64,000 nucleotides of DNA from Ruegeria sp. SCSIO 43209 (GCF_019904295.1 NZ_CP065359.1:3589433-3653432); one strand, 5' to 3'; counted from the first letter of the stretch, positions 50,351-60,472 are shown. Made by a program: numbers and translations. Notes: generated by a model from the sequence alone, not told the origin.

Positions 50351-52825
50351 ATGAGCGATAGTGACGGCAAAAAGACATTGGGTCTTCGTGGCGGGGCACG
50401 CCCCGGAAATGTGAAACAGAGTTTCAGCCACGGACGCACCAAGAATGTCGTGGTGGAGACCAAACGCAAACGCGTGGTCGTACCCAAGCCGGGCGCGACC
50501 AAACCAAGTGGTGGTGCGACACCTTCGGGTGATCCTTCGCGTCGCCCAGCGGGTATTTCCGATGCGGAAATGGCGCGTCGTATGAAGGCGTTGCAAGCCG
50601 CCAAAGCGCGCGAGGCTGAAGAGGCCGCTGCCCGTGAGGCGCAGGAAAAGGCGCGCGAAGAAGAACGCGCACGCCGCCGGGCCGAACAAGAGGCCAAGGA
50701 ACGCGAACAGCGTGAAGCTGAAGAGCGTGCCCGTGCCAAGGCCGAAGAGGAAGAACGCAAGCGTAAAGAGGCCGAGGAAGCAGCCCAGCGTGCTGCCGCA
50801 GCCCCGGCACCCGCCGAGCCCAAGGCCGCACGCAGCCCATCCAGCAAGCCTGCACCTGCTGCGGCACCGCGCAAGCAGGATCGCGAGCGTGAGCAGCGTG
50901 GCCGTGGCAAGGGCCGTGACGACAACCGCCGCTCGGGCAAGCTGACACTGGGTCAGGCCACCGGTGGCGAAGGCAACCGCCAACGCTCGATGGCTGCGAT
51001 GAAGCGCAAGCAAGAGCGGGCGCGCCAGAAGGCCATGGGCGGCACGGTCGAGCGGGAAAAGGTGATCCGCGACGTTCAGCTGCCCGAGGCGATCATGGTC
51101 TCGGAATTGGCCAACCGTATGGCCGAGCGTGTCGCTGACGTTGTCAAATCGCTGATGCAGATGGGCATGATGGTCACGCAGAATCAGACCATCGACGCTG
51201 ACACCGCTGAACTGATCATCGAAGAATTTGGCCACAAGGTCACGCGTGTCTCTGATTCGGATGTTGAAGACGTCATCAAAGAGGTCGAAGACAGCGATGA
51301 TGATTTGCAACCGCGTCCGCCGGTTATCACCATCATGGGTCACGTTGACCACGGTAAGACCTCGCTGCTGGATGCGATCCGCGACGCGCGTGTTGTTGCC
51401 GGCGAAGCTGGTGGCATCACCCAGCATATCGGCGCCTATCAGGTGAAAACCGATGGTGGCACCACGCTGACCTTCTTGGATACACCGGGCCACGCGGCCT
51501 TTACCTCAATGCGCTCGCGCGGGGCTCAGGTCACGGATATCGTGGTTCTGGTTGTCGCCGCTGATGACGCGGTGATGCCGCAGACAATTGAGGCGATCAA
51601 CCACGCCAAAGCGGCCGAAGTGCCGATGATCGTGGCGATCAACAAGATCGACAAGCCCGACGCGAATCCCGACAAAGTCCGCACTGACTTGCTGCAGCAC
51701 GAAGTGATCGTCGAGAAGATGTCGGGTGAGGTTCAGGACGTTGAGGTCTCGGCCATGACTGGTCAGGGTCTGGACGAATTGCTGGAAGCCATTGCACTGC
51801 AGGCCGAGATTCTGGAACTAAAAGCCAACCCAGATCGCGCCGCCCAAGGTGCCGTGATCGAGGCGCAGCTGGATGTGGGCCGTGGTCCCGTCGCCACCGT
51901 TCTGGTTCAGAACGGCACGCTGCGTCAGGGCGATATCTTCGTTGTGGGTGAGCAGTACGGTAAGGTCCGTGCGCTGATCAACGACAAGGGCGACCGCGTC
52001 AAAGAAGCTGGCCCCTCAGTTCCGGTCGAGGTTCTGGGTCTCAACGGTACGCCCGAAGCAGGTGACGTTCTGAACGTGACCGAGACCGAAGCGCAGGCCC
52101 GTGAGATCGCTGCTTATCGTGAGCAAGCCGCCAAGGACAAACGCGCTGCTGCTGGTGCCGCGACCACCCTTGAACAGCTGATGCAGAAGGCGAAGGAAGA
52201 CGAAAACGTCACCGAGCTGCCTATTCTGATGAAAGCGGATGTGCAGGGCTCTGCCGAAGCCATCGTTCAGGCGATGGAGAAGATCGGCAACGACGAAGTG
52301 CGCGTACGCGTTCTTCACTCGGGTGTTGGTGCGATCACCGAGACGGATGTCGGCCTGGCCGAAGCCTCCGGTGCACCGATCTTTGGCTTCAACGTGCGTG
52401 CGAACGCATCGGCGCGGAACACCGCCAACCAGAAAGGCGTCGAGATTCGCTACTATTCGGTGATCTACGATCTGGTGGATGACGTGAAAGCGGCAGCATC
52501 TGGCCTGCTGAGCGCCGAGATTCGCGAGAAGTTCATCGGTTACGCCGAGATCAAAGAGGTCTTCAAGGTTACCGGCGTCGGCAAAGTTGCTGGCTGTCTG
52601 GTCACCGAAGGTGTTGCCCGCCGCTCGGCTGGCGTACGCCTGCTGCGCGACAACGTGGTGATCCACGAAGGCACGCTGAAGACCCTCAAGCGCTTCAAGG
52701 ATGAAGTGGCCGAGGTACAGTCGGGTCAGGAATGCGGTATGGCGTTCGAGAACTACGACGATATCCGCGCTGGCGACGTGATCGAAATCTTCGAGCGCGA
52801 AGAGGTCACGCGTACGCTGGACTGA
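50351..52825 (+). CDS. infB: Translation initiation factor IF-2
   Basis: This 824-residue GTPase delivers initiator tRNA to the ribosome. A long Ala/Arg/Glu-rich low-complexity N-terminus (about 55-225) precedes the IF2_N domain ([27 protein letters not shown]) and the G-domain: G1 GHVDHGKTS at about 330-338, G3 DTPGHAAF and G4 NKIDKP. Domain IV at the end contains the [21 protein letters not shown] signature. Terminator follows. Confidence 0.97.
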   Translation: MSDSDGKKTLGLRGGARPGNVKQSFSHGRTKNVVVETKRKRVVVPKPGATKPSGGATPSGDPSRRPAGISDAEMARRMKALQAAKAREAEEAAAREAQEKAREEERARRRAEQEAKEREQREAEERARAKAEEEERKRKEAEEAAQRAAAAPAPAEPKAARSPSSKPAPAAAPRKQDREREQRGRGKGRDDNRRSGKLTLGQATGGEGNRQRSMAAMKRKQERARQKAMGGTVEREKVIRDVQLPEAIMVSELANRMAERVADVVKSLMQMGMMVTQNQTIDADTAELIIEEFGHKVTRVSDSDVEDVIKEVEDSDDDLQPRPPVITIMGHVDHGKTSLLDAIRDARVVAGEAGGITQHIGAYQVKTDGGTTLTFLDTPGHAAFTSMRSRGAQVTDIVVLVVAADDAVMPQTIEAINHAKAAEVPMIVAINKIDKPDANPDKVRTDLLQHEVIVEKMSGEVQDVEVSAMTGQGLDELLEAIALQAEILELKANPDRAAQGAVIEAQLDVGRGPVATVLVQNGTLRQGDIFVVGEQYGKVRALINDKGDRVKEAGPSVPVEVLGLNGTPEAGDVLNVTETEAQAREIAAYREQAAKDKRAAAGAATTLEQLMQKAKEDENVTELPILMKADVQGSAEAIVQAMEKIGNDEVRVRVLHSGVGAITETDVGLAEASGAPIFGFNVRANASARNTANQKGVEIRYYSVIYDLVDDVKAAASGLLSAEIREKFIGYAEIKEVFKVTGVGKVAGCLVTEGVARRSAGVRLLRDNVVIHEGTLKTLKRFKDEVAEVQSGQECGMAFENYDDIRAGDVIEIFEREEVTRTLD

Positions 52826-52847
52826 TCCGGATCTAGAAAAAACTTGA

Positions 52848-52876
52848 AACAGCGGCCCCACTAGGCCGCTGTTTTC
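52848..52876 (+). terminator. Rho-independent terminator after infB
   Basis: ACAGCGGCC pairs with GGCCGCTGT around a six-base loop, followed by TTTTCATTT. It also lies convergent to the 3' end of the downstream hydrolase gene. Confidence 0.85.
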
Positions 52877-52883
52877 ATTTAGG

Positions 52884-53714
52884 TTAGTCCGTGCGCGACG
52901 ACAGAAACGTGCCCGAAGGCATGATGATGTCAAAATGATGCTTGCCCTTCTGCAGATCGAAACTGACCGAATGTCCGGCCTTGCGCAGTAGTTCAGCATA
53001 GTCACGGCTTTGGCGGATAAACTCGGGCGTATCCCGCTCGGCGACTGTCACCCTGTAACGGGGTCCCGGCGCGGGCAGGTTGAGGCAGGGTGAGAAATCG
53101 TGAATCTCGACTTTGGTCAGTTGCAACGGATCATTCACCGAGGTCAGGCAGATCGGAACAAGGTCATAGATCCCGCTAATCAGGATCACATTGCGCACCC
53201 GCAGGCCAGCCTGCGCAAATGCCTTCGAAGATGTCGCCATCACCATCGCAACCAGATGGGCACCTGCACTATGACCCGATAGCGTGATGTTTGATGGATC
53301 AAAACCCAGTGTTTCGGCCTGTGACGCAAGCCACAACAAGGCGGTACGGCATTCGTCGACCATCTGCCCCAATCTGGCATCGGGTGCGAGCGTATAATTC
53401 AGCGTGGCAAAGGCTTGCCCGTTCTCGTGCAATACCGGTGCCATAGGGGCCGACTCACGCTGGCTAAGCGCCTGCCAATAGCCACCATGAATAAAGACAT
53501 GCAAAGGCGCGTTGGCGCCAGGTGCGGGGAAGAAATCCAGAACTTGCGTCGGGCTGTCGCCATAGGAACGGTTTTCCTGCATCCTAATTTCAGACCGTGC
53601 CTGTGCGCTGAGGGCAGAATAGCTGGCTAGATATGGCGTCAGATCACCGCCAATCATTGAGCTAGGGGAATACTCCTGCTCAAGCTCTTCTTGGGTGAAT
53701 CCGCGATACAGCAT
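52884..53714 (-). CDS. Alpha/beta hydrolase, probable arylformamidase (kynurenine formamidase)
   Basis: The product has 276 residues. It has the oxyanion-hole motif HVFIHGGYWQAL, typical of the arylformamidase group of alpha/beta hydrolases, and the nucleophile Ser in ITLSGHSAGAHLVAM. The His of the triad is likely in GKHHFDI near the C-terminus. The gene follows kynA by 3 bases on the same strand; hydrolysis of N-formylkynurenine is the next step after KynA, so this is the natural reading. It is not the metal-dependent cyclase-type KynB. Confidence 0.85.
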   Translation of the reverse strand: MLYRGFTQEELEQEYSPSSMIGGDLTPYLASYSALSAQARSEIRMQENRSYGDSPTQVLDFFPAPGANAPLHVFIHGGYWQALSQRESAPMAPVLHENGQAFATLNYTLAPDARLGQMVDECRTALLWLASQAETLGFDPSNITLSGHSAGAHLVAMVMATSSKAFAQAGLRVRNVILISGIYDLVPICLTSVNDPLQLTKVEIHDFSPCLNLPAPGPRYRVTVAERDTPEFIRQSRDYAELLRKAGHSVSFDLQKGKHHFDIIMPSGTFLSSRTD

Positions 53715-53717
53715 GGC

Positions 53718-54593
53718 CTATTCCCCAGTATACATCAGTTCGGTTCGCACGTCGTAGAGGTCGTGGAAAAACCGCAACTCCAGCGCTTTGCGCAGGAAGG
53801 CCACGCCGCTAGATCCACCCGTTCCGGGCTGCATTCCGATCACGCGCTCAACCGCGGTTGCATGATCGAATCGCCACCTCTGGAACAGAGATTCCACATC
53901 CATCAGTTTTTCGGCCAGCGCGTAAAGATCCCAGTATTGTTCCGTGTTGCGGAACACTTCGACCCAGATTTTGACGATACGCGGATCGCCGGAATAGGGC
54001 TTTGCGTAATCCCGCTCGATCAGCTCCTGCGGCACGTCAAACCCTTGCCGGGCCAGCAACCGCAGCACTTCGTCATAGAGCGAGGGTTTGGTAAGAGCCG
54101 CGTTCAGCATCTCCATCACTTCTGGGTCATGCGCATGCACTTTCAGGGTCGCGGGATCTTTGTTGCCCAGAATAAACTCGATTTGGCGATAGCCATAGCT
54201 TTGAAAGCCTGACGAACTGCCTAATGCGTCCCGAAACGTCATGTAGTCCGCGGGGGTCATAGTCAGTAGCGTCTCCCACGCGGCGATCAACTGCCGTTGG
54301 ATCGCCTTGATCCGGTCGAGGTTCTTCATCGCGGGACCGAAATCGTCCTGCTGCAAGAACCGGCGGACTTCGACAAGTTGATGGTGCATCAGTTTCAGCC
54401 ACAGTTCGCTGACCTGATGAATGATGATGAACAACATCTCATCAGGTTGGGCCGGGTCCTGAAAGGTCTTTTGCAGGTTCAGCAGAGTCTTAAGTTGCAG
54501 AAAATCCCCATAGCTTTTGCGGTGAGTTTCTGTGAAATCGGTGACCAGAGACTCTTCGATTCCCCGTTCTGTATACCTGTCTTTGTCGCCCAT
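53718..54593 (-). CDS. kynA: Tryptophan 2,3-dioxygenase KynA
   Basis: The product has 291 residues from the ATG at 54593 (MGDKDRYTERG) with GGAGC before it. A haem dioxygenase opening the indole ring of tryptophan. Diagnostic blocks: YGDFLQLKTLLNLQKTF, DEMLFIIIHQVSELWLKLMHHQL (distal-side His), SSGFQSYGYRQIEFILGNK, and WRFDHATAVERVIGMQPGTGGSSGVAFLRKAL, the last containing the proximal haem His. Upstream neighbour on this strand is tdh, with a long hairpin between. Confidence 0.95.
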   Translation of the reverse strand: MGDKDRYTERGIEESLVTDFTETHRKSYGDFLQLKTLLNLQKTFQDPAQPDEMLFIIIHQVSELWLKLMHHQLVEVRRFLQQDDFGPAMKNLDRIKAIQRQLIAAWETLLTMTPADYMTFRDALGSSSGFQSYGYRQIEFILGNKDPATLKVHAHDPEVMEMLNAALTKPSLYDEVLRLLARQGFDVPQELIERDYAKPYSGDPRIVKIWVEVFRNTEQYWDLYALAEKLMDVESLFQRWRFDHATAVERVIGMQPGTGGSSGVAFLRKALELRFFHDLYDVRTELMYTGE

Positions 54594-54608
54594 GTGCTCC
54601 TCCAGACG

Positions 54609-54642
54609 CGCGGGTTTATCCCTGTTTAGGGACAAAACCCGC
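54609..54642 (-). other. Long stem-loop between tdh and kynA
   Basis: On the minus strand, GCGGGTTT and AAACCCGC pair, with a second stem TCCCT/AGGGA inside. No T-run follows, so it is not a standard terminator. It lies 15-48 bases after tdh and close before the kynA ribosome binding site, so it may stabilise, terminate or attenuate the transcript. Confidence 0.5.
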
Positions 54643-54656
54643 ACGGTTCCAGAGCG

Positions 54657-55700
54657 TTAGGTCCAGTCCAGAACCACCTTGCCTGATTGACCGGATTTCA
54701 TGGCCTTGAATCCCTGGGCAAAGTCATCGACCGCGAACTGGTGGGTGATTACGCGGCTGACATCCAGCCCGTTCTGCAACATGGCGATCATCTTGTACCA
54801 GGTTTCGAACATCTCGCGCCCATAGACACCCTTGATGGTGATAGCTTTGAACACGATGCGCGACCAGTCCACCGGAGATTTTCCGGGCGGAATCCCCAAC
54901 AGTGCGATCTTGCCGCCCATAACCAGCGCTTCGACCATCTGGTCCAGCGCGGCTTGCGAGCCCGACATTTCAAGCCCGACATCAAAGCCCTGAGTCATGC
55001 CCAGTTCCGCGATGACATCCTGCAGATCCTCTTTGGACACATCAACGGTGCGTACCGTTGGTACCACGTGTTCGGCCAGTTTCAGGCGGTCGGGGTTGAT
55101 ATCGGTGATCACTACATGCCGGGCACCGGCATGACGGGCAACGGCGGCGGCCATGATGCCGATGGGGCCTGCGCCAGTAATCAATACGTCCTCGCCCAGC
55201 AGATCGAAGCTGAGTGCAGTGTGCACGGCATTGCCCAGCGGGTCGAGGATCGCCCCGATCTCATCCGGTACGTCGTCAGGCAGGGGCACAACGTTAAAGG
55301 CAGGCAGTTTAAGGTATTGCGCAAAGGCTCCCTGTTCATTCACACCGATACCGCGCGTGCCGGGATCAAGGTGGAACTTGCCCGCACGGCTCTGGCGGCT
55401 GTCAGGGGTGATCAGATGCCCCTCGCCTGAACAGCGCTGGCCGACCGTCATCCCTGTCACGTTGCGACCCAATTCAACAATTTCACCCGCGAACTCGTGG
55501 CCGGTGATCATCGGGATCGGCACGGTGGCCGCAGCCCATTCATCCCAGTTCCAGATATGAATATCCGTGCCGCAAATCCCGGTCTTGTTGATGCGGATCA
55601 GAACCTCGTCTGGGCCGATCTCGGGTACCGGGGCCTGCACCATCCACAGGCCTTCCTCGGGCTTGGATTTCTCAAGGGCTTTCATCGTGTTGGGCCGCAT
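54657..55700 (-). CDS. tdh: L-threonine 3-dehydrogenase
   Basis: This 347-residue zinc-dependent enzyme oxidises threonine to 2-amino-3-ketobutyrate, which Kbl then cleaves. Catalytic zinc site [19 protein letters not shown] plus [12 protein letters not shown], and the NAD loop [22 protein letters not shown]. The chosen ATG overlaps the kbl stop (TGATG); a second ATG five codons in is an alternative. Follows kbl in the standard kbl-tdh pair. Confidence 0.96.
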   Translation of the reverse strand: MRPNTMKALEKSKPEEGLWMVQAPVPEIGPDEVLIRINKTGICGTDIHIWNWDEWAAATVPIPMITGHEFAGEIVELGRNVTGMTVGQRCSGEGHLITPDSRQSRAGKFHLDPGTRGIGVNEQGAFAQYLKLPAFNVVPLPDDVPDEIGAILDPLGNAVHTALSFDLLGEDVLITGAGPIGIMAAAVARHAGARHVVITDINPDRLKLAEHVVPTVRTVDVSKEDLQDVIAELGMTQGFDVGLEMSGSQAALDQMVEALVMGGKIALLGIPPGKSPVDWSRIVFKAITIKGVYGREMFETWYKMIAMLQNGLDVSRVITHQFAVDDFAQGFKAMKSGQSGKVVLDWT

Positions 55701-56884
55701 CAGATTATCCCCAATTCTTTGCCGACCCTGCCAAATGCCGCGAGCGCCCGGTCTAATTCGTCGCGTGTTAGAGCCGCATTCATCTGCGTTCTGATTCGGG
55801 CCTGACCACGCGGCACGACAGGGAAGAAAAAGCCCGAAACATAGACGCCTTCGTCAAACAATCGCGATGCCATATCCTGCGCCAGGGTCGCTTCACCCAG
55901 CATGACCGGGATGATCGGGTGTTCGCCCGGAAGTAGGTCGAAGCCGAGATTCTCTAACCCGGCGCGCCAGTACTTGGCATTGCCGAACAATTGGGCGCGC
56001 AGCATGTCACCTTCTTCAACCAGACGGATTGCCTCAAGCCCTGCGGCAACGATGGACGGCGGCAGCGAGTTTGAGAACAGATAGGGCCGCGCCCGCTGCC
56101 GCAGCAGGTCGATCACTGGCTGCGGCCCGGCGATATAACCGCCGATTGCCCCCCCAAGTGCCTTGCCCAAAGTTCCCGTCAGAATATCCACGTCGACGCC
56201 GAAGTGGTCCGGCGTGCCCGCTCCGTTTGGCCCCATAAAGCCGGTGGCGTGGCAGTCATCGACCATCACGATGGCGTCGTATTTGTCGGCCAGCTCGCGA
56301 ATCTTCGGCAGATTGGCCAGATAGCCATCCATTGAGAACACGCCATCGGTTGCGATCATGATATGCCGCGCCCCGTCCTCGCGCGCTTGTTTCAGCCACG
56401 CTTCGAGGTCATTCATGTCGTTGTTCATGTAGCGATAGCGTTTTGCCTTGCACAGCCGTACCCCGTCGATGATCGAGGCATGATTTAGACTGTCAGAGAT
56501 GATGGCGTCTTCGGGCCCTAACAAAGGCTCAAACAACCCGCCATTGGCGTCGAAGCAGGCAGCGAACAGAATTGAATCGTCCTTGTTCAGGAACTTTGCC
56601 AGCTTCTGCTCAAGTTCGCGATGAATGTCCTGCGTACCGCAGATGAACCGGACCGAGGCCATGCCGAACCCCTTGGGCTCCATGACGCCTTTGGCGGCGT
56701 TGATCAGCGCGGGGTGATCGGCCAAACCCAGATAGTTGTTGGCGCACAAGTTGATCACCTGCTTGTCGCCCACCGTAATCTCACCGCCCTGAGGCGAGGT
56801 GATCATCCGTTCGCGCTTGTACAGACCCTCTGCCTCAATCTGCGCGAGTGTATCCGAAATATGGGACAGGAATGCATCAGCCAT
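55700..56884 (-). CDS. kbl: Glycine C-acetyltransferase (2-amino-3-ketobutyrate CoA ligase)
   Basis: The product has 394 residues from the ATG at 56884 ([12 protein letters not shown]), preceded by GGAGG. PLP-dependent alpha-oxoamine synthase: [34 protein letters not shown] with PLP-contacting Asp/His, and [18 protein letters not shown] with the Schiff-base lysine (GKALGG). Splits 2-amino-3-ketobutyrate into glycine and acetyl-CoA. A striking inverted repeat precedes it. Confidence 0.96.
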   Translation of the reverse strand: MADAFLSHISDTLAQIEAEGLYKRERMITSPQGGEITVGDKQVINLCANNYLGLADHPALINAAKGVMEPKGFGMASVRFICGTQDIHRELEQKLAKFLNKDDSILFAACFDANGGLFEPLLGPEDAIISDSLNHASIIDGVRLCKAKRYRYMNNDMNDLEAWLKQAREDGARHIMIATDGVFSMDGYLANLPKIRELADKYDAIVMVDDCHATGFMGPNGAGTPDHFGVDVDILTGTLGKALGGAIGGYIAGPQPVIDLLRQRARPYLFSNSLPPSIVAAGLEAIRLVEEGDMLRAQLFGNAKYWRAGLENLGFDLLPGEHPIIPVMLGEATLAQDMASRLFDEGVYVSGFFFPVVPRGQARIRTQMNAALTRDELDRALAAFGRVGKELGII

Positions 56885-56931
56885 GGCGACCTCCGTTAAT
56901 CTGAGTCGCACGTCTAACATAGCGGATGAAA

Positions 56932-56963
56932 TTCCCAAATAGGAGAATTACAGTATTTGGGAA
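56932..56963. promoter_or_regulatory. Inverted-repeat operator candidate before kbl
   Basis: TTCCCAAATA (56932-56941) and TATTTGGGAA (56954-56963) are perfect 10-base reverse complements with a 12-base spacer, so equivalent bases are two helical turns apart. It lies 48-79 bases before kbl, in the gap after the XRE-cupin regulator gene, which is its likeliest binder. Confidence 0.6.
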
Positions 56964-56993
56964 AAATATCCGTGAAGGCGGAATCTTGCCCGT

Positions 56994-57557
56994 TCAGGCG
57001 TTTTTTACGATCAGGAAAACGCGGGCCGGGTTTTCAGCGCTTATCGAATGCGTAATATCGGCGGCATACCGGGCGGTATCCCCTTGTTTCAGATCGCTGG
57101 ATGCCGTTCCCGAAGTGACACGGACGGCGCCTTCCAGCACAGTCAGTTGCTCTCGTGCGCCGCGCGCATGAGGCTGGCTGTTCAGGCTCCCATTGGCCTG
57201 AAACTGAATATCATAGACCTCGTGTCCTCCGGCCTCTTCGGGGGGAGAGAGGATGCGAATCCGGCATTTCTCGCCCATATTGTCGATACTGGGCACTTCT
57301 GCTTGACGCAGCACTTCGATCTGGTCGGTCGTTTTGGCGTCTTCCAAAAGTCCGGCGAAATCCACCTGCAGAGCGCGTGTCAGGTTCCACAGGGTAGAAA
57401 TTGTGGGGCTGCTTTCGCCACGCTCGATCTGGCTGACCATGGAACGCGAGACGCCGCTGAGGTTGGCGACCGCCTCAAGCGACAGGCCTTTGGCGCGGCG
57501 CGCCTCTTTCAATCGGGCGGGCAGGCGCGTCAGAATATCGTCTGTGTTTTCCGTCAT
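56994..57557 (-). CDS. XRE-family regulator with C-terminal cupin domain
   Basis: The product has 187 residues from the ATG at 57557 (MTENTDDILTRL); an ATG four codons upstream (MDSVMTEN) is also possible. The helix-turn-helix is LKEARRAKGLSLEAVANLSGVSRSMVSQIERGESSPTISTLWNLTRAL at about 12-60; a cupin sensor follows (QLTVLEGAVRVTSGTASSDLKQGDTARYAADITHSISAENPARVFLIV). Such proteins control amino-acid or polyamine catabolism. It lies upstream of kbl-tdh on the same strand and probably controls them. Confidence 0.9.
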   Translation of the reverse strand: MTENTDDILTRLPARLKEARRAKGLSLEAVANLSGVSRSMVSQIERGESSPTISTLWNLTRALQVDFAGLLEDAKTTDQIEVLRQAEVPSIDNMGEKCRIRILSPPEEAGGHEVYDIQFQANGSLNSQPHARGAREQLTVLEGAVRVTSGTASSDLKQGDTARYAADITHSISAENPARVFLIVKNA

Positions 57558-57573
57558 GACGGAATCCATGGGT

Positions 57574-57583
57574 GTTGCGCAAC
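57574..57583. promoter_or_regulatory. Palindrome GTTGCGCAAC in the XRE/thiolase divergent region
   Basis: A perfect 10-base palindrome lies 17 bases before the regulator start and between divergent promoters. It could bind the regulator itself (autocontrol) or another factor. It differs from the kbl repeat. Confidence 0.35.
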
Positions 57584-57669
57584 GTAATGTCAATTCCGGC
57601 GTGACAGTGAGTCTAATATGAAGATCATGCTGCAGGTGCATAATGGGCGCGAGACTTGGAGGAGAAAAC

Positions 57670-58845
57670 ATGACGGACATAGTAATACTGGACGGTGCGC
57701 GCACAGCCATCGGGACCTTTGGCGGTGCGTTGGCCTCGACCGCTCCGATCGATCTGGCGACCGTGGCGACCGAGGCGGCAATGGAGCGTTCGGGCGTTGA
57801 AGGCGCGCAGATTGATCATGTTGTCTTTGGTCATGTGATCAACACCGAACCGCGCGACATGTATCTATCGCGTGTCGCCGCAATGCAGGCGGGTATTCCG
57901 AACGGGACTCCGGCGATGAACGTGAACCGGCTGTGCGGTTCGGGGGCGCAGGCAGTAGTGTCGGCGGTGCAGGCGCTGATGCTAGGCGATGCCGAGTTTG
58001 CCGTGGCGGGCGGTGCGGAAAGCATGTCGCGCAGCCCTTATGTCGTACCGCAGGCCCGTTGGGGGGCGAAGATGGGCGATGTCAAATCGCTCGACATGAT
58101 GCTAGGTGCGCTGAACTGCCCATTCGGCACCGGGCATATGGGGGTGACCGCCGAGAATGTGGCAGATGAACACCAAATCAGCCGCGAACAGATGGACGCG
58201 TTTGCGCTGACCAGCCAGACCCGTGCGGCTGCGGCGATTGAGGCCGGGTATTTCGACAGCCAGATCGCGCCGGTGCAGGTCAAGGTCAAGCGCGACATGG
58301 TCGACTTCAAGGTCGATGAACATCCCAAGGCCACCACTGCCGAGGCGTTGGCCGGATTGCGCCCGGTATTCCAGAAAGATGGGCGGGTGACGGCGGGCAA
58401 CGCCTCGGGCATCAATGACGGCGCGGCGGCGATGGTTTTGGCGACAGCAGATGCTGCAGAAAAGGCGGGCTTGAAACCTAAAGCGCGCGTGATTGGCTAT
58501 GCCCATGCCGGCGTGCGACCCGAGGTGATGGGCATCGGCCCGGTTCCAGCTGTGCAGAACCTGTTCGCAAAGACGGGTCTGTCTTCGGATGATTTCGACG
58601 TGATCGAAAGCAACGAGGCGTTTGCGGCGCAAGCTCTGGCCGTCAATCAGGAATTGGGTCTGGACGCTGCAAAGGTGAATCCGAACGGTGGGGCTATTGC
58701 GCTGGGCCATCCGGTGGGCGCCACAGGGGCGATTATCACGCTTAAGGCATTGTATGAGTTGGAGCGTATTGGCGGATCGAAAGGTCTGATCACCATGTGC
58801 ATCGGCGGAGGTCAGGGGATTGCCCTCGCCATCGAGCGGCTCTGA
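57670..58845 (+). CDS. Acetyl-CoA acyltransferase (thiolase)
   Basis: The product has 391 residues from the ATG at 57670, preceded by GGAGGA. Thiolase active-site elements: Cys in NRLCGSGAQAVVSAVQAL, His in IALGHPVGATGAIITLKALYEL, and the final CIGGGQGIALAIERL. Could serve as acetoacetyl-CoA thiolase (polyhydroxybutyrate) or in fatty-acid/amino-acid breakdown; the sequence does not separate these. No phaB lies beside it. A GC hairpin cluster follows. Confidence 0.92.
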   Translation: MTDIVILDGARTAIGTFGGALASTAPIDLATVATEAAMERSGVEGAQIDHVVFGHVINTEPRDMYLSRVAAMQAGIPNGTPAMNVNRLCGSGAQAVVSAVQALMLGDAEFAVAGGAESMSRSPYVVPQARWGAKMGDVKSLDMMLGALNCPFGTGHMGVTAENVADEHQISREQMDAFALTSQTRAAAAIEAGYFDSQIAPVQVKVKRDMVDFKVDEHPKATTAEALAGLRPVFQKDGRVTAGNASGINDGAAAMVLATADAAEKAGLKPKARVIGYAHAGVRPEVMGIGPVPAVQNLFAKTGLSSDDFDVIESNEAFAAQALAVNQELGLDAAKVNPNGGAIALGHPVGATGAIITLKALYELERIGGSKGLITMCIGGGQGIALAIERL

Positions 58846-58861
58846 GTTGGACCGGGGCAAG

Positions 58862-58897
58862 GGGGGGCTGTCTGCCCCCCATCGCGCCGGGGCGCGA
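58862..58897 (+). terminator. Two consecutive GC hairpins after the thiolase gene
   Basis: GGGGGGC-TGTCT-GCCCCCC (58862-58880) is followed by TCGCGCC-GG-GGCGCGA (58882-58897). There is no T-run, but two strong stems in a row between convergent genes suggest termination or transcript protection. Confidence 0.55.
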
Positions 58898-58906
58898 TTC
58901 CCCCCG

Positions 58907-58929
58907 AAGGTATTTTTGGCCAGATGAAG
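58907..58929 (+). repeat. Short intergenic motif, copy 3 (GTATTTTTGGCCAGATGAAG)
   Basis: Directly after the double hairpin comes AAGGTATTTTTGGCCAGATG plus AAG. It shares the TATTTTTG...AGATGAA core with the copies at 921 and 9068. Confidence 0.55.
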
Positions 58930-58942
58930 CGGTCGGGTTGGT

Positions 58943-60472
58943 TTAGCTGAGTGCGAAGATGACAAGCGTCGCGGCTATGCCTGCGGCCGCGCCGATCGCT
59001 GCTGGCAGAAGGTTTGCGATGAAACCAGGGGTCTTTGGGTCGTCTTTTTGGGTCTGGGCAATCAGGGCATTTTCCACCAGACCGGGCAAGCGGGGGCCGA
59101 AACGGGCAAGCACCAGGGCGGTTTTACCAAAATCGCGCAGGGCGGCGCGGGGGCCGATGGATTGTTTGATGTAATCCTCGACCACCGGTCGGGCGACTTC
59201 CCAGATGTTCATGTGATCATCAAGCGAGCGGGCGACGCCTTCGACCACCACCATGGTGCGTTGCAGCAGGATCAGCTCGGTGCGGGTTTCCATGCCAAAG
59301 CGTTCAGTGACTTCGAACAGGTAGCTTAGCAGCCGACCCATCGAGATATGGGTGGCGTCCATGCCGAAGATTGGCTCACCTACCGCGCGCAAGGCGCGGG
59401 CGAATTCGTCGACGTCCTGATTGGCAGGCACATAGCCTGCTTCGAAATGGACTTCAGCCACGCGTTTATAGTCGCGGCGGATGAAACCAAAGAGAATCTC
59501 GGCATATACCCGGCGAGTATATTCATCGATATGACCCATGATGCCGTAGTCATAGGCGATAATGTCCCCGTTCGCAGCGACCTTGAGGTTGCCTTGGTGC
59601 ATGTCGGCGTGAAAATAGCCGTCGCGTAGCGCGTGCAATAGGAACAGGCGGAGCACGCGCTCAGCCAGATCGCGGCGATTATGTCCGGCAGCGTCCAGCG
59701 CGTTGTTATCTCCCAAGGGAATGCCATCAGCCCAGCTGAGCGTCATGACGCGGCGTGCGGATAGCGACCAGACCACCGGAGGCAGCCAGAATCCGGCATC
59801 ATCCTTGGTATTGGCAGCGTATTCCGAGGCGGCGGCACTTTCCAGACGCAGGTCCAACTCGCCGCGTACTACGCCGTCGAAATGCTCGATCACTTCCATC
59901 GGGCGTAGTCGGCGCGCTCCGGGGGCGCAAAGTTGCACCATACGCGCAGCGAAATAGAACGCGTCTACATCCTTGCGGAAGGCGCGCTCGATACCCGGTC
60001 TCAGGACTTTGACAGCAACGTCTTCGCCTGTGCTGGTCAGCTTGGCCTTGTGAACCTGAGCAATCGAGGCAGCGGCGATGGGTTCACTGAACTCACTGAA
60101 TATCTCTGACGTCGGTTGGCCTAACTCTTTCTCGACCTCTGCCATTGCTTCAGCTTTGGAAAAGGGCGGCAGCTTGTCTTGCAGAACACGCAGTTGCTCG
60201 GCCAGTTCATTTCCCACTACGTCGGGGCGGGTCGAAAGCACCTGCCCGAATTTGATGTAAGCCGGACCCAATGCGGTCAGGGCACGGGTGGCGGGCGGCA
60301 TCTCGGGGTCGCCCTTGTAGCCCAGCCATTGGAACGGTTTGCCCAGCGTATGCGCCAGAATACGTACGGCGCGCGGCGCTTCAAACGCGTCCAGCACCAC
60401 ATTCATGGCACCGGTGCGTTCCAGCGTGGCGCCCGTCCGGACCAGGCGAATGATGTTGTGGGGGCCGCGCAT
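58943..60472 (-). CDS. ubiB: Ubiquinone biosynthesis protein kinase-like UbiB
   Basis: This 509-residue protein is an ABC1/ADCK-type atypical kinase required for ubiquinone synthesis. KxGQ motif AYIKFGQVLSTRPDV with Lys74 and Gln77, IAAASIAQVHKAKL (ADCK Ala-rich loop), HADMHQGNLKV and AYDYGIMGHID (metal-binding Asp). Two C-terminal membrane helices (LLPAAIGAAAGIAATLVIFAL at the end) anchor it. Abuts ubiE directly. Confidence 0.95.
   Translation of the reverse strand: MRGPHNIIRLVRTGATLERTGAMNVVLDAFEAPRAVRILAHTLGKPFQWLGYKGDPEMPPATRALTALGPAYIKFGQVLSTRPDVVGNELAEQLRVLQDKLPPFSKAEAMAEVEKELGQPTSEIFSEFSEPIAAASIAQVHKAKLTSTGEDVAVKVLRPGIERAFRKDVDAFYFAARMVQLCAPGARRLRPMEVIEHFDGVVRGELDLRLESAAASEYAANTKDDAGFWLPPVVWSLSARRVMTLSWADGIPLGDNNALDAAGHNRRDLAERVLRLFLLHALRDGYFHADMHQGNLKVAANGDIIAYDYGIMGHIDEYTRRVYAEILFGFIRRDYKRVAEVHFEAGYVPANQDVDEFARALRAVGEPIFGMDATHISMGRLLSYLFEVTERFGMETRTELILLQRTMVVVEGVARSLDDHMNIWEVARPVVEDYIKQSIGPRAALRDFGKTALVLARFGPRLPGLVENALIAQTQKDDPKTPGFIANLLPAAIGAAAGIAATLVIFALS

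Noticed and set aside
50231..51493. A 420-codon open frame on the minus strand opposite ylxR/infB
   Set aside because: It is low-complexity and arises from the repetitive Ala/Arg/Glu codons of infB.
58102..58965. A 287-codon open frame opposite the thiolase gene
   Set aside because: It lies fully antisense to an intact thiolase and has no protein-like motifs.
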